Of a stretch of DNA of 64,000 bases, positions 30,599-41,048 are shown one piece after another. Position numbers and translations under genes: made by a program. The notes below the pieces were generated by a model that worked only from the letters and a program-made list of their open reading frames with translations, had not been told where the DNA came from and made no database searches. Numbering within the stretch: the first letter of the stretch is position 1; each line of letters starts with the position of its first letter. Source of the stretch: Amycolatopsis alba DSM 44262 (GTDB taxonomy: Bacteria; Actinomycetota; Actinomycetes; Mycobacteriales; Pseudonocardiaceae); assembly GCF_000384215.1 (NCBI RefSeq), contig NZ_KB913032.1, positions 4,419,665-4,483,664 on the forward strand, in the 5' to 3' direction.

Positions 30599-31090
30599 AT
30601 GGCCGACAGACAACTGATCGGGCGCATCGCCATCGCGGGCATCGTGGTGGCCGCGCTCGCGACCTGTGTGGTGCTGCTCAACGGTGGTGAGGAGCCACGG
30701 GCCGAGACCGTGGCCGTCGTCGGCGAGCCGACCGAGGCCGCGCCGTCGCGGGGGCCGGACCGCACGATCACGCGGACGCTGAGCCAGCCGCAGCCGCAGC
30801 CGGTGTCGAACGACTGGCAGATCGCCTACGAACTCGTCGGGACGGGGACCGCGACCGTGGTCTACGACTCGAACGGGCTGGGGCTCGTGCACCAGGAGCT
30901 CCAGGTGACGCTGCCGTGGCGCAAGGAGCTCACGTGGAAGAACACCGGCACCCCGCCGACCGTCCAGGTGATGGGGCAGGGCGAGGGTGCCGTCGAATGC
31001 CGGGTGGCCGTGGGCGGCGCCGTCGTCACCTCGGAGAAGTCCGCCCCCGGCGAGGTCGCGACCTGCGCCGGCCGCCTCGCCCCCTCCTGA
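30599..31090 (+). CDS. MmpS-like membrane-anchored protein
   Basis: 163 residues, ATG with GAGGAG upstream. One N-terminal anchor (about 8-28, RIAIAGIVVAALATCVVLL), a Pro/Thr-rich linker, then a beta-sandwich-like domain: WQIAYELVGTGTATVVYDSN, LPWRKELTW and CRVAVGGAVVTSEKS...ATC. This matches the MmpS pattern; MmpS proteins work with MmpL lipid exporters, but no mmpL is nearby. The two cysteines near the end may pair. It is the last gene of the accessory cluster before a pair of palindromic elements. Confidence 0.72.
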   Translation: MADRQLIGRIAIAGIVVAALATCVVLLNGGEEPRAETVAVVGEPTEAAPSRGPDRTITRTLSQPQPQPVSNDWQIAYELVGTGTATVVYDSNGLGLVHQELQVTLPWRKELTWKNTGTPPTVQVMGQGEGAVECRVAVGGAVVTSEKSAPGEVATCAGRLAPS

Positions 31091-31096
31091 CCCACT

Positions 31097-31177
31097 TCGA
31101 TGTTCGCGGGCTAATCGCGATCTGGGGCCCTGGACGCGCCTGGGCGGCGGAGCGACTTTAGCGGGCTAATCGCGATC
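31097..31177. repeat. two palindromic elements, forward
   Basis: Copies at 31097-31122 (variant TCGATGTTCGC) and 31152-31177 (GCGACTTTAGC), between the MmpS-like gene and the GNAT gene. Confidence 0.9.
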
Positions 31178-31222
31178 TGGTGGCCGGGGAAATTCGCTGG
31201 GCAGGGTGGGCAGAATGGGGGC

Positions 31223-31720
31223 ATGACCTGGAGCTTCGAAGTCACGCCCGTCGATCACCCGGACGCCGCCCAGTTGCTGCGCGAGTACCTGGACGAGATC
31301 GCTTCCCGGTTCTACGGGCGCCAGATCACCGACGAGGAGCTCGACGCCGCGCTCGAGGAGCACCACAGCAGGCACCTGACCCCGCCGACCGGCGCCTTCC
31401 TGCTCGCCTGGCGCGAAGGGGTGCTCGCCGGTTGCGCCGGGCTGCGGGTCGTAGCGCCCGACATCACCGAACTCACCCGCGTCTTCCTCCGGCGGGAAGA
31501 ACGCGGCAAGGGCGGCGCGGCGCTGCTCGTGGCCGCCGCCGAGGACGTCGCCCGCGATCTCGGGGCCACGACCATCCGCCTAGACACCCGTGACGACCTC
31601 GTCGAGGCGAGGGCCCTGTACGCGCGCCTCGGCTACGAAACGGTCGAGCCCTTCAACGACGACCCCTTCGCCCATCACTACTTCGCGAAGTCCCTGGCCG
31701 GATCGCGTTTAGCGGGCTAA
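31223..31720 (+). CDS. GNAT-family N-acetyltransferase
   Basis: 165 residues, ATG start. Acetyl-CoA-binding motif A is RVFLRREERGKGGAALLVAAAEDVA (Arg/Gly loop near residues 90-96). The C-terminal YARLGYETVEPF is typical of GNATs. Substrate unknown. The last residues, SRLAG, and the TAA stop are encoded by a palindromic element at 31701-31726, and the 3' end overlaps the convergent gene by four bases. Confidence 0.85.
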   Translation: MTWSFEVTPVDHPDAAQLLREYLDEIASRFYGRQITDEELDAALEEHHSRHLTPPTGAFLLAWREGVLAGCAGLRVVAPDITELTRVFLRREERGKGGAALLVAAAEDVARDLGATTIRLDTRDDLVEARALYARLGYETVEPFNDDPFAHHYFAKSLAGSRLAG

Positions 31721-31726
31721 ACGCGA
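31701..31726. repeat. palindromic element forming the ends of two convergent genes
   Basis: GATCGCGTTTAGC / GGGCTAAACGCGA. The plus-strand GNAT stops at its TAA and the minus-strand membrane protein at its TAG. Confidence 0.93.
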
Positions 31727-33144
31727 CGCGGGCGCGGGCGGAAGGTCGCCTTCGCGAGGAGGGCACCGGCGAGGACGGGGGCCAAGCCGATCAGCAGCAG
31801 GAAGAAGCCCGTGTCCTTGCCCTCGATCAGCGGATGCCACCACAGCGGCGTGACGGCGATGTCGACGACGTCGCCCCGTTCCGGGAACGTCCCGAACGAC
31901 ATCCATCGCAGGTCCTTGACCTCGTGCGGCTCCCCGTCGAGTTCGTAGGTGCCGTCCACCAGGTTGCCGTTGCCGCAGCTGGTGCAGTTCGACGTGCCCG
32001 CCTCCGCCCGCAGGGTCGCGGTCACGGTGAGCCGCGCCTCGGGCGCGAGCCCGGTCAACGCGGTCAGCGAGTTCACCGCGAGCGCCAGCCCCGGCAGCAC
32101 CAGCGCGAGCGCGACGACCGTCCGCGCCACCAGCGACAGCGAAGACAGCGGCTGACGGCCGGTCGCTTCCCGGCGCGCGTTGAGCGGGCCTCGGAGCCCG
32201 GCGAGCGGACCCCGCCGTCCGCCGAGCCATCCGGCGTCACTGGTGTCGGAAGTCGTTGCGACCGAACGGAAGTCCGCGTCATCCCAGTCCACCGTGGACG
32301 CCAGGACGGCCAGGCGACGGGAGTCGGCGAACATCATTTCCTCGGTCAGCGTCCCGGCTTCGGAAGCCCACAGCGAACCACCGTGGAAAGCCACTTCGCG
32401 GACCCGGAACCACGGATCGCGCTCCAGCAGTTCCCGGACGCCAGTGGAGAGCAGCGCTTCCGCGAACGCCGGATCCGACGTCGTCACGGTGAACCGGCGG
32501 TCGAACTCCGTGCCGGTCTCGAACCGTTGCAGCAACGCGTCCGGCTTCGGCGCCCCGACGGTGTTCCGCGTGATCCGGGCGTCCTCCAACGGCGTGAACC
32601 GCTCCGGCTCGAAAGCGCCCGTGGCCGGGGTGATGACGACCGACGGCACGACCGGCGTCCGAAGCTGGATCAGGGCGTACGTCCCATCCATCAGGTCAGC
32701 CGTCCTGCCCGGCTCCGGGAACGCTTCGAGCCGGTACTCGACCCCGAGCAGCCGATGCCCGTTGTGGCCGAACTCGACCGCCGTCACCACGGACTCGGAA
32801 GACGCCTGGGTGACCGCGATCCCGCGCACGGGAAGCACACCGAACGAAGGCTCACCGGACCCGTCGAGCCTGCCGGTCCACGTCTTCTGCCGATACCCCC
32901 GCCACGCCGCCAAAGCCGCGATGACCAGCGGGAACGCGAACCACAGCCAGCCGGGCACCGCACTGCCGGACCCCGTCGAGAGCCAGTACAGCGACGTCTC
33001 GGAGACGAGGACCCCGCTGAGCGCGTAACTGACGGCCGCCGCTGTCGGCCGCCGTCCGTCGAATCGCCCGCCGAGCAGCAACAGCGCGAGGGCCACGGTG
33101 TAGCCACCGGCGATGAGCCACGGCCCGGCCAGCTGATCGTCCAT
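31717..33144 (-). CDS. multi-pass membrane protein, unknown
   Basis: 475 residues from ATG at 33144. Three hydrophobic segments lie near the N-terminus (about 8-25, 34-55 and 64-80). A ~220-residue soluble part follows, then helices at about 345-368 and 445-465. Between the last two helices, SNCTSCGNGNLVDGTYELDG carries a CxxC. No family recognised. It is the last gene of a four-gene minus-strand operon with secretion-type genes, so a role in that system or as an immunity/accessory protein is possible. The C-terminal RRV and the stop come from the repeat. Confidence 0.7.
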   Translation of the reverse strand: MDDQLAGPWLIAGGYTVALALLLLGGRFDGRRPTAAAVSYALSGVLVSETSLYWLSTGSGSAVPGWLWFAFPLVIAALAAWRGYRQKTWTGRLDGSGEPSFGVLPVRGIAVTQASSESVVTAVEFGHNGHRLLGVEYRLEAFPEPGRTADLMDGTYALIQLRTPVVPSVVITPATGAFEPERFTPLEDARITRNTVGAPKPDALLQRFETGTEFDRRFTVTTSDPAFAEALLSTGVRELLERDPWFRVREVAFHGGSLWASEAGTLTEEMMFADSRRLAVLASTVDWDDADFRSVATTSDTSDAGWLGGRRGPLAGLRGPLNARREATGRQPLSSLSLVARTVVALALVLPGLALAVNSLTALTGLAPEARLTVTATLRAEAGTSNCTSCGNGNLVDGTYELDGEPHEVKDLRWMSFGTFPERGDVVDIAVTPLWWHPLIEGKDTGFFLLLIGLAPVLAGALLAKATFRPRPRRV

Positions 33145-33153
33145 CGGGCGACC

Positions 33154-34317
33154 CTACTGGTCCATGTCGAGGTTCTCGCGGGTCTCCTTCTCGCTGTGGT
33201 GCCCGCCGGTGTCGCCGTACTCCTGCCCGGCGATGGTGGTCCTCGAGTTGTCGATCGTCTTGTTCACGAAGTCGAAGCCCGCCTTGCCCGCGTACGCCGA
33301 CCCCTTCGAGATGTCGGCCGGGTTGACCCCGACGACCTGCTTGATCGCCTGGTTCGGCACACCCTTGAGGACGTCCTTCGCGGCATCGCCGAACGTGCCC
33401 AGCTGCGTCCCGGAGCCCTTGGCGAAAGCGCCGACGATCGACTTCTCCTGACCGGGCGTCATCCCGATCTTGCCGGCCTTCGTCAGCTTCGAACCCTGTT
33501 TCACCAGGTCATCGGTCCACTTGAGCATGAATCCCATGAACTTGTCGAGCAGCTTGCCGAGTTTGCCGAGGTGCTTGGTGATCTTGCCCATCGCGCTCGC
33601 GGCCTTGGCGATCGTCGCGGTCATCGCGGCGGCCACCGACGAGCCGAGGCTCACGATCGACGCGGCCAGCGCGGGCAGCCAGATGTAGATCGCCCAGGTG
33701 ACCAGCTCGGAGATGATCGATTTGACGACCTCTTCGATGACCGTCATCACCATCGACCACATCTGCAGCGTCTCGGCCACCGTCCCGGCGCTGTTGCCGA
33801 TGCCCTTGATGCCGACGGCGAAGTCGCCGAGCGCGTTGCGAGCCGCGTCGCCCGCGTCGCCCACCCAGTCCTTCAGCGACTCGTCGCCGGTCTTCACGAA
33901 GTCGTCGGCCAGCGTGACGAAACCCTTGGCGATGTTGCCGAAGTTGCCTGCCGCGGTCTTGAGTGCCGGACCGTCACCCGTGACGAAGTGCAGCGCGTCC
34001 TGCAGCGGCTGGATCAGCTCGATCAGGATGTTCAGGCCGTTGCTGACCAGCCAGCCGACCGGGTCGAGCACGAAACTCGCGAGGTCCGCGCCCGCGCCCG
34101 CGATGAAACCGGCGCCGTCCTGCACCAGCTGCCCACCGGCGGCCACGACGTCGCCGGGGCCCTGCGCGGCACTGAACTTGTCGTAGGCGTTGGCGACCGT
34201 GGTGACGCCCTTGCCCGCGATCGGCACCTTCTTCGCCGCGTCGAGCGCGTTCTTGCCGAAGCTGTCGTCACCCGTGATCTTGACGCCGCCGGCGATACTC
34301 GCCTTCTCGTCGGTCAT
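33154..34317 (-). CDS. type VII secretion substrate-like protein
   Basis: 387 residues from ATG 34317, 9 bp upstream of the next gene. It resembles the long alpha-helical proteins encoded beside WXG100 genes in actinomycetes: Gly/Ala-rich helices, VLDPVGWLVSNGLNILIELI near 84-103, and a hydrophobic central stretch (about 205-240: WAIYIWLPALAASIVSLGSSVAAAM). The C-terminal ~100 residues are hydrophilic and could be an effector domain, but no toxin motif is visible. Function is inferred from its neighbours. Confidence 0.6.
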   Translation of the reverse strand: MTDEKASIAGGVKITGDDSFGKNALDAAKKVPIAGKGVTTVANAYDKFSAAQGPGDVVAAGGQLVQDGAGFIAGAGADLASFVLDPVGWLVSNGLNILIELIQPLQDALHFVTGDGPALKTAAGNFGNIAKGFVTLADDFVKTGDESLKDWVGDAGDAARNALGDFAVGIKGIGNSAGTVAETLQMWSMVMTVIEEVVKSIISELVTWAIYIWLPALAASIVSLGSSVAAAMTATIAKAASAMGKITKHLGKLGKLLDKFMGFMLKWTDDLVKQGSKLTKAGKIGMTPGQEKSIVGAFAKGSGTQLGTFGDAAKDVLKGVPNQAIKQVVGVNPADISKGSAYAGKAGFDFVNKTIDNSRTTIAGQEYGDTGGHHSEKETRENLDMDQ

Positions 34318-34330
34318 GCCGTCCCCCAGC

Positions 34331-34669
34331 TCACTTCGGTCCGTCGATCTTGGCTTCGTACTTCCCCAGGGTGATCGTCGCGTCGTTTTCGAAGCCGTTG
34401 TAGATCGACGCCGCCTGGGTCATCTTCCCGGAGAACGAGTCCACCCCGGTCTTCATCAGTTCGAGCAGTTCCCGCAGGTCGGAGAGCTTGCCGGTGTAGG
34501 TCTGCTTCACCGCGAGCCCGATCAGCCCCCACGACTTGTCCGTGACGTCGGCCTGGTCGACGAGGCCGCCGAACTTGCCGGCCTCGTCCTTGTAGTAGCC
34601 GAGCTTGTTCGCGTAGTCGGTCAAGTCCTGCGTCTTGACCGCGTGCCCGCCGGCGCCTGGTCCGGTCAT
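34331..34669 (-). CDS. WXG100/EspC-like small secretion-associated protein
   Basis: 112 residues, ATG overlapping the upstream stop by 4 bp (ATGA). All-helical, hairpin-like sequence: LTDYANKLGYYKDEAGKFGGLV, a turn with DKSWGLIGLAV, then LSDLRELLELMKTGVDSF and MTQAASIYNGFENDATITL. This size and pattern fit ESX-secreted proteins of the EspC/WXG100 type. Likely partner of the long protein at 33154-34317 in export. Confidence 0.65.
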   Translation of the reverse strand: MTGPGAGGHAVKTQDLTDYANKLGYYKDEAGKFGGLVDQADVTDKSWGLIGLAVKQTYTGKLSDLRELLELMKTGVDSFSGKMTQAASIYNGFENDATITLGKYEAKIDGPK

Positions 34670-35244
34670 CAGTGGTCCTCCTCGTCGAACAGGTTCTTGA
34701 GGAACTGGTCACCGGCCGAGTTCCCGCCCGCGGGCGGCTGCCCGGCGGTCGGCTCGTCCGACCGCCGGAGCACCGTGTCCTCGCTGAAGTCGTCCTCGTT
34801 CCGAGGGCGGCGGGTGGTGTCCTGTGGCGGCTCCTCCGACATCTGAGACCGCAGATCGTCCTTCGTGGTTCCCAACGCTTCCGCCTGGGCTTCGAGGACC
34901 TGTTCTTCGACGTTCGTGTGGAACGCCCCGCCGAACTGCGCGTCGACGATCCCGGCCTGCTTCCGCGCCGCGTCGGCCACCGCGGTGTGCAAAGTGGACA
35001 GAATGGCGGCGGCGAGCTGTTGTGGTTGCTGCCTAAGGGCTTCCGGGGACAGGCGAATGTCCTTCACGGACCCGCCGGGCCCCGCGACGACGGTGACCGA
35101 GCGGTCCGGCGACGCCGCGACCGATTCCAGCTCCGCCAGTTCGCTCTGCATTTCGCCGACCTTCGCGAACTGCGTCTCGGCCTGTTTGATCTTGGATTGG
35201 AACTTTTCGAACTCGGCGACCAGCTGTTCGAACTCGGCCGACAT
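34669..35244 (-). CDS. YbaB/EbfC-family protein
   Basis: 191 residues, ATG at 35244. N-terminal coiled helix (EFEQLVAEFEKFQSKIKQAETQFAKVG), then a YbaB core: VTVVAGPGGSVKDIRLSPEALR and a helix LAAAILSTLHTAVADA. The acidic tail (about 125-191) is disordered. YbaB proteins bind DNA as dimers, but variants encoded with WXG100 genes are common in actinomycetes and may be chaperone-like or regulatory. First gene of the minus-strand operon. Confidence 0.75.
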   Translation of the reverse strand: MSAEFEQLVAEFEKFQSKIKQAETQFAKVGEMQSELAELESVAASPDRSVTVVAGPGGSVKDIRLSPEALRQQPQQLAAAILSTLHTAVADAARKQAGIVDAQFGGAFHTNVEEQVLEAQAEALGTTKDDLRSQMSEEPPQDTTRRPRNEDDFSEDTVLRRSDEPTAGQPPAGGNSAGDQFLKNLFDEEDH

Positions 35245-35415
35245 GGAGCCTCCCCGTGCAAGTGCGTGTGACCGCTATCACCGCAGTCATCGTGACCCAT
35301 TCACCGGTTGGACGCGATGGTGCGCTTTCCGGATCCATCCGGCTCACCCGTTAGGGGAATAGGTAGCGTGGTTTGCCGAGCAGGGCGGTATCAGTACGAA
35401 CGAGGGGAGTGCGTC

Positions 35416-35562
35416 GTGGACGCCGAGCAGCAGGAAAGCACCGAAGAACCCAGGCGGGGGAGTCACGCGGCGCCGGAGGGGGCGCCCGTTCACCCGTTGA
35501 TCGACCTCAACCGGGACCCGCATCCGGGCCGGGCGGATCACGCCAAGCCCGACGAGGAGTGA
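35416..35562 (+). CDS. possible small hydrophilic protein
   Basis: 48 residues from GTG 35416, with AGGGGAG upstream. Acidic, Pro/His-rich and disordered-looking (EQQESTEEPRRGSHAAPEG, then DLNRDPHPGRADHAKP). Codon use fits coding. No family known. It lies alone between the type VII operon and the rpsL leader. Confidence 0.4.
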   Translation: MDAEQQESTEEPRRGSHAAPEGAPVHPLIDLNRDPHPGRADHAKPDEE

Positions 35563-35972
35563 TGGCAGGCCGCGGCGCCTCCGGTGAGGGCGGGGCAGGA
35601 ATGACCCTCTACCGGGAGATCCGGCGCCGGAGGCCTACGGGGAATGAATCAGCCCCGAAACGCCGTTCCATCAGGGTGGCCGCGGCGTGACGCCCGGCAC
35701 GATATAGTTATCGACCCCCCGATTTGGTCGGGCCGGAAGTGGCCGGGTATCTTTGGAGACCGTGCCCGGCAGGCGTCGGGCCGTCCCGTGTGCCGTGCGG
35801 CATGGACGGGGTGCTCAGGCATCCGGTCCAAAGGCTTCGCCCACACGGGATCCGACGGAAAATCCCTACGGGAAGTTACCGGTCGCAAGACCGTGACGCG
35901 GGCCGACACGCCCGACCGCGGGGGCCGGAGACAGACACGTAGTAGCAAGATCGCGAACAGAAAGCTGGTCCA
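35563..35972 (+). promoter_or_regulatory. rpsL leader region with element shared with rpsJ
   Basis: About 410 bases without a gene. An AT-rich -10-like TATAGT is at 35703-35708, with no clear -35. At 35904-35934 the block CGACACGCCCGACCGCG, then GGGGCCGGAGACAG, matches 40594-40624 before rpsJ with about three differences in 30. The block overlaps a small hairpin, CGGGC...GCCCG. It may mark common control of the str and S10 operons. Confidence 0.5.
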
Positions 35973-36347
35973 TTGCCCACGATCCAGCAGCTGGTCCGTA
36001 AGGGCCGCCAGGACAAGGCTGCCAAGCAGAAGACCGCGGCCCTCAAGGGGAGCCCGCAGCGGCGTGGCGTGTGCACTCGCGTGTACACCACAACCCCCAA
36101 GAAGCCGAACTCGGCGCTTCGCAAGGTCGCTCGTGTGAAGCTGACCAGCGGCATCGAGGTCACCGCCTACATTCCCGGTGAAGGCCACAACCTGCAGGAG
36201 CACTCGATGGTGCTCGTGCGCGGTGGTCGTGTGAAGGACCTGCCGGGTGTCCGTTACAAGATCATCCGCGGTTCGCTCGACACCCAGGGTGTCAAGAACC
36301 GTAAGCAGGCGCGCAGCCGGTACGGCGCGAAGAAGGAGAAGAGCTAA
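35973..36347 (+). CDS. rpsL: 30S ribosomal protein S12
   Basis: 124 residues, TTG start ([14 protein letters not shown] follows). Decoding-centre protein. The streptomycin-related loop [18 protein letters not shown] has the normal Lys at the Lys43-equivalent, and [13 protein letters not shown] at the Lys88 region is also normal, so no streptomycin-resistance change is seen. No strong RBS before the TTG. First gene of rpsL-rpsG-fusA-tuf; its stop overlaps the rpsG ATG. Confidence 0.98.
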   Translation: MPTIQQLVRKGRQDKAAKQKTAALKGSPQRRGVCTRVYTTTPKKPNSALRKVARVKLTSGIEVTAYIPGEGHNLQEHSMVLVRGGRVKDLPGVRYKIIRGSLDTQGVKNRKQARSRYGAKKEKS

Positions 36348-36817
36348 TGCCCCGCAAGGGTCCGGCCCCGAAGCGGCCGCTGATCTCTGACCCCGTCTAC
36401 GCATCCCCGCTGGTCACCCAGCTGGTGAACAAGGTGCTGAAGGACGGCAAGCGGTCCCTGGCCGAGCGCATCGTCTACGGCGCCCTCGAAGGCGCTCGCG
36501 AGAAGACCGGCACCGACCCGGTCGTCACGCTGAAGCGCGCCCTCGACAACGTGAAGCCCACCATCGAGGTGAAGAGCCGCCGCGTCGGTGGTGCCACCTA
36601 CCAGGTGCCGATCGAGGTCAAGCCGGGCCGTTCGACCACTCTCGCGCTCCGCTGGCTGGTCTCCTTCTCCGCGGCTCGCCGCGAGAAGACCATGATCGAG
36701 CGCCTGCAGAACGAACTCCTCGACGCGAGCAACGGCCTCGGCGCCAGCGTGAAGCGGCGCGAGGACACGCACAAGATGGCCGAGTCCAACAAGGCCTTCG
36801 CGCACTACCGCTGGTGA
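36347..36817 (+). CDS. rpsG: 30S ribosomal protein S7
   Basis: 156 residues, ATG sharing a base with the rpsL stop. Organises the head of the 30S subunit and, in E. coli, represses the str operon. Typical start [18 protein letters not shown], and [16 protein letters not shown] in the middle. Confidence 0.98.
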   Translation: MPRKGPAPKRPLISDPVYASPLVTQLVNKVLKDGKRSLAERIVYGALEGAREKTGTDPVVTLKRALDNVKPTIEVKSRRVGGATYQVPIEVKPGRSTTLALRWLVSFSAARREKTMIERLQNELLDASNGLGASVKRREDTHKMAESNKAFAHYRW

Positions 36818-36880
36818 TGACCGCCCGGCTGCCGATCAAAGCCTTGCCGGGCCCCAATTTTGAGACAGGGGAACACTCTC

Positions 36881-38980
36881 GTGGCACGTGAAGTGCTGAC
36901 CGACCTGAACCAGGTCCGCAACATCGGCATCATGGCCCACATCGACGCCGGTAAGACCACCACCACCGAGCGGATCCTGTTCTACACCGGGGTCAACTAC
37001 AAGATCGGTGAAGTCCACGATGGCGCCGCCACCATGGACTGGATGGAGGAGGAGCAGAAGCGGGGTATCACCATCACCTCGGCTGCCACCACCACTTTCT
37101 GGGCCGATCACCAGATCAACATCATCGACACGCCCGGCCACGTCGACTTCACCGTCGAGGTGGAGCGTTCGCTCCGCGTGCTCGACGGTGCCGTCGCCGT
37201 CTTCGACGGCAAGGAAGGTGTCGAGCCGCAGTCCGAGCAGGTCTGGCGTCAGGCGGACAAGTACGAGGTTCCTCGTGTCTGCTTCGTCAACAAGATGGAC
37301 AAGCTCGGCGCGGACTTCTACTTCACCGTCCGCACCATCGAGGAGCGCCTCGGCGCCCGCCCGCTGGTCATCCAGCTGCCGATCGGCGCCGAGAACGAGT
37401 TCGAAGGCGTCATCGACCTGGTCCGCATGAAGGCGCTGACCTGGCGCGGCGAGGTCCAGAAGGGCGAGGACTACGCCGTCGAGGAGATCCCGGCCGAGCT
37501 CGCCGACAAGGCGCGCGAGTACCGGGAGAAGCTGGTCGAGGCCATCGCCGAGACCGACGACTCACTGATGGAGAAGTTCCTCGAGGGTGAAGAGCTGACC
37601 GAGGCCGAGCTGAAGGCCGGTATCCGGAAGCTCACCATCGCCCGCGAGGCGTACCCGGTGCTCACCGGTTCCGCGTTCAAGAACAAGGGTGTCCAGCCCA
37701 TGCTCGACGCGGTCATCGACTACCTTCCGTCGCCGCTGGACGTCCCCGCCGTCGAGGGCACGCTGCCCGACGGCGAGACCCCGGTCACCCGGAAGCCGTC
37801 CGTCGACGAGCCGTTCTCCGCTCTGGCGTTCAAGATCGCCGCGCACCCGTTCTTCGGCAAGCTGACCTACATCCGGGTGTACTCGGGCAAGGTCGCCTCC
37901 GGCGCGCAGCTGATCAACGCCACCAAGGAGCGCAAGGAGCGCATCGGGAAGCTCTTCCAGATGCACTCCAACAAGGAGAACCCGGTCGACGAGGCCCAGG
38001 CGGGCCACATCTACGCGGTCATCGGCCTGAAGGACACCACCACCGGTGACACCCTCGCCGACCCGCAGAACCCGGTCGTCCTCGAGTCGATGACGTTCCC
38101 GGCGCCGGTCATCCGCGTCGCGATCGAGCCGAAGACCAAGGCCGACCAGGAGAAGCTGTCCCTGGCGATCCAGAAGCTGGCCGAAGAGGACCCGACGTTC
38201 CAGGTCAACCTGGACGAGGACACCGGCCAGACGATCATCGCGGGTATGGGCGAGCTGCACCTCGAGGTGCTGGTCAACCGCATGAAGTCCGACTACAAGG
38301 TCGAGGCGAACATCGGTAAGCCGCAGGTCGCCTACCGCGAGACGGTGCGCAAGACGGTCGAGAAGCTCGACTACGTGCACAAGAAGCAGACCGGTGGTTC
38401 CGGTCAGTTCGCGAAGGTCATCGTCAAGCTCGAGCCGCTCGAGTCCACCGACGGTGCTCTTTACGAGTTCTCCAACAAGGTCACCGGTGGCCGCGTGCCG
38501 CGGGAGTACATCCCGTCGGTCGACGCGGGCGCACAGGACGCCATGCAGTACGGCGTGCTGGCCGGCTACCCGCTCGTCGGGTTGAAGTTCACCTTGCTGG
38601 ACGGCGCGTACCACGAGGTCGACTCTTCGGAAATGGCCTTCAAGATCGCCGGCTCCATGGCGATGAAGGAAGCCGCGAAGAAGGCCGGTCCGGTCATCCT
38701 CGAACCGCTGATGGCGGTCGAGGTCACCACGCCCGAGGACTACATGGGCGATGTGATCGGCGACCTCAACTCCCGCCGTGGCCAGATCCAGGCCATGGAG
38801 GAGCGCGCCGGTACCCGTGTCGTCAAGGCACTGGTCCCGCTGTCGGAGATGTTCGGTTACGTCGGTGACCTGCGGTCGCGCACCCAGGGACGTGCCAACT
38901 ACTCCATGGTGTTCGATTCCTACGCCGAGGTTCCCGCGAACGTCGCGAAGGAAATCATCGCGAAGGCGACGGGGGAGTAG
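36881..38980 (+). CDS. fusA: elongation factor G
   Basis: 699 residues from GTG 36881 (AGACAGGGGA upstream; an earlier in-frame start at 36860 lacks an RBS). Translocation GTPase. G1 AHIDAGKTT is at 19-27, G3 DTPGH, G4 NKMDK. All five domains are present by length. Lies between rpsG and tuf as usual. Confidence 0.99.
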   Translation: MAREVLTDLNQVRNIGIMAHIDAGKTTTTERILFYTGVNYKIGEVHDGAATMDWMEEEQKRGITITSAATTTFWADHQINIIDTPGHVDFTVEVERSLRVLDGAVAVFDGKEGVEPQSEQVWRQADKYEVPRVCFVNKMDKLGADFYFTVRTIEERLGARPLVIQLPIGAENEFEGVIDLVRMKALTWRGEVQKGEDYAVEEIPAELADKAREYREKLVEAIAETDDSLMEKFLEGEELTEAELKAGIRKLTIAREAYPVLTGSAFKNKGVQPMLDAVIDYLPSPLDVPAVEGTLPDGETPVTRKPSVDEPFSALAFKIAAHPFFGKLTYIRVYSGKVASGAQLINATKERKERIGKLFQMHSNKENPVDEAQAGHIYAVIGLKDTTTGDTLADPQNPVVLESMTFPAPVIRVAIEPKTKADQEKLSLAIQKLAEEDPTFQVNLDEDTGQTIIAGMGELHLEVLVNRMKSDYKVEANIGKPQVAYRETVRKTVEKLDYVHKKQTGGSGQFAKVIVKLEPLESTDGALYEFSNKVTGGRVPREYIPSVDAGAQDAMQYGVLAGYPLVGLKFTLLDGAYHEVDSSEMAFKIAGSMAMKEAAKKAGPVILEPLMAVEVTTPEDYMGDVIGDLNSRRGQIQAMEERAGTRVVKALVPLSEMFGYVGDLRSRTQGRANYSMVFDSYAEVPANVAKEIIAKATGE

Positions 38981-39104
38981 TTCCCGTCCGCTCGCGGGCA
39001 TAAGGGACACTCCTGACCGTCCGCAGCATCCGTCAACAAACGAATCTCCGTCCGACAGCCACGTTGGCCGGTGAGTAAGCAAAACAGTCCAGGAGGACAT
39101 TCCA

Positions 39105-40295
<1,191 letters not shown>

Positions 40296-40298
<3 letters not shown>

Positions 40299-40351
40299 TT
40301 TAACGCCGATCCGGGGGTCTGATACACCCCCGGATTCAAGGCGTCAAATCA
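40296..40351 (+). terminator. tuf terminator, nested double inverted repeat
   Basis: Inner arms TCCGGGGGT (40310-40318) / ACCCCCGGA (40326-40334). Outer arms TGATTTAACGCC (40296-40307) / GGCGTCAAATCA (40340-40351) with one mismatch. The structure begins on the tuf stop codon itself. Confidence 0.85.
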
Positions 40352-40708
40352 CGTGTGCGACACTATTCAGGTTGCTCGTCCTGGGGCGGCCGAACTCGTT
40401 CTTCTTCGGAAATCGGGTTCCGGCCGCCCTGGTATGAGCGGCCACGGTCCGCGGAGCACTTCCTTCGGGTGAGGCTAGCGGGCAAGGGCGTTTGAGACGG
40501 CGATTCAAGCTTTTCAGCCGGCTCGATGCCTCCTCACGTTGAGGAAGACCAGGCAAGACGAAGATCCCGCGGGATCCGTCTGTGCGTCGGGCACGACACG
40601 CCCGACCGCGTGGACCGGGGACAGGGCCGTTGAGCTGGGAAAACCTCAGTCAGACTGAGGTTTGAAAAGACAAAAGCGGCACGAGACGACAAGGAACGAG
40701 CAGCCACC
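40352..40708 (+). promoter_or_regulatory. S10 operon promoter/leader region
   Basis: About 360 bases without a gene. It holds a possible -10 (CACTAT) near 40361-40366 and the 30-base element at 40594-40624 shared with the rpsL leader, overlapping the hairpin CGGGC...GCCCG. The AT-richer stretch at 40629-40680 precedes the rpsJ RBS. An L4-binding leader cannot be confirmed by eye. Confidence 0.45.
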
Positions 40709-41014
40709 ATGGCGGGACAGAAGATCCGCATCCGGCTCAAGGCCTACGACCACGAGGCGATCGACACCTCGGCGCGCAAGATCGTCGAGACGGTCACGCG
40801 CACCGGCGCCCGTGTTGTCGGGCCGGTGCCGCTGCCCACCGAGAAGAACGTTTACTGCGTCATCCGCTCGCCGCACAAGTACAAGGACTCGCGCGAGCAC
40901 TTCGAGATGCGCACGCACAAGCGTCTGATCGACATCCTCGACCCGACGCCGAAGACGGTCGACGCGCTCATGCGCATCGACCTGCCGGCGAGCGTCGACG
41001 TCAACATCCAGTAG
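40709..41014 (+). CDS. rpsJ: 30S ribosomal protein S10
   Basis: 101 residues, ATG start. Standard sequence [19 protein letters not shown], with the extended loop region [12 protein letters not shown]. Part of the 30S head and of NusB-S10 antitermination. First gene of the S10-spc operon, which runs unbroken to rplO. Confidence 0.99.
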   Translation: MAGQKIRIRLKAYDHEAIDTSARKIVETVTRTGARVVGPVPLPTEKNVYCVIRSPHKYKDSREHFEMRTHKRLIDILDPTPKTVDALMRIDLPASVDVNIQ

Positions 41015-41048
41015 CAGCGGCTGGCGAGCGGCGGAGAGTAAGAGACTC

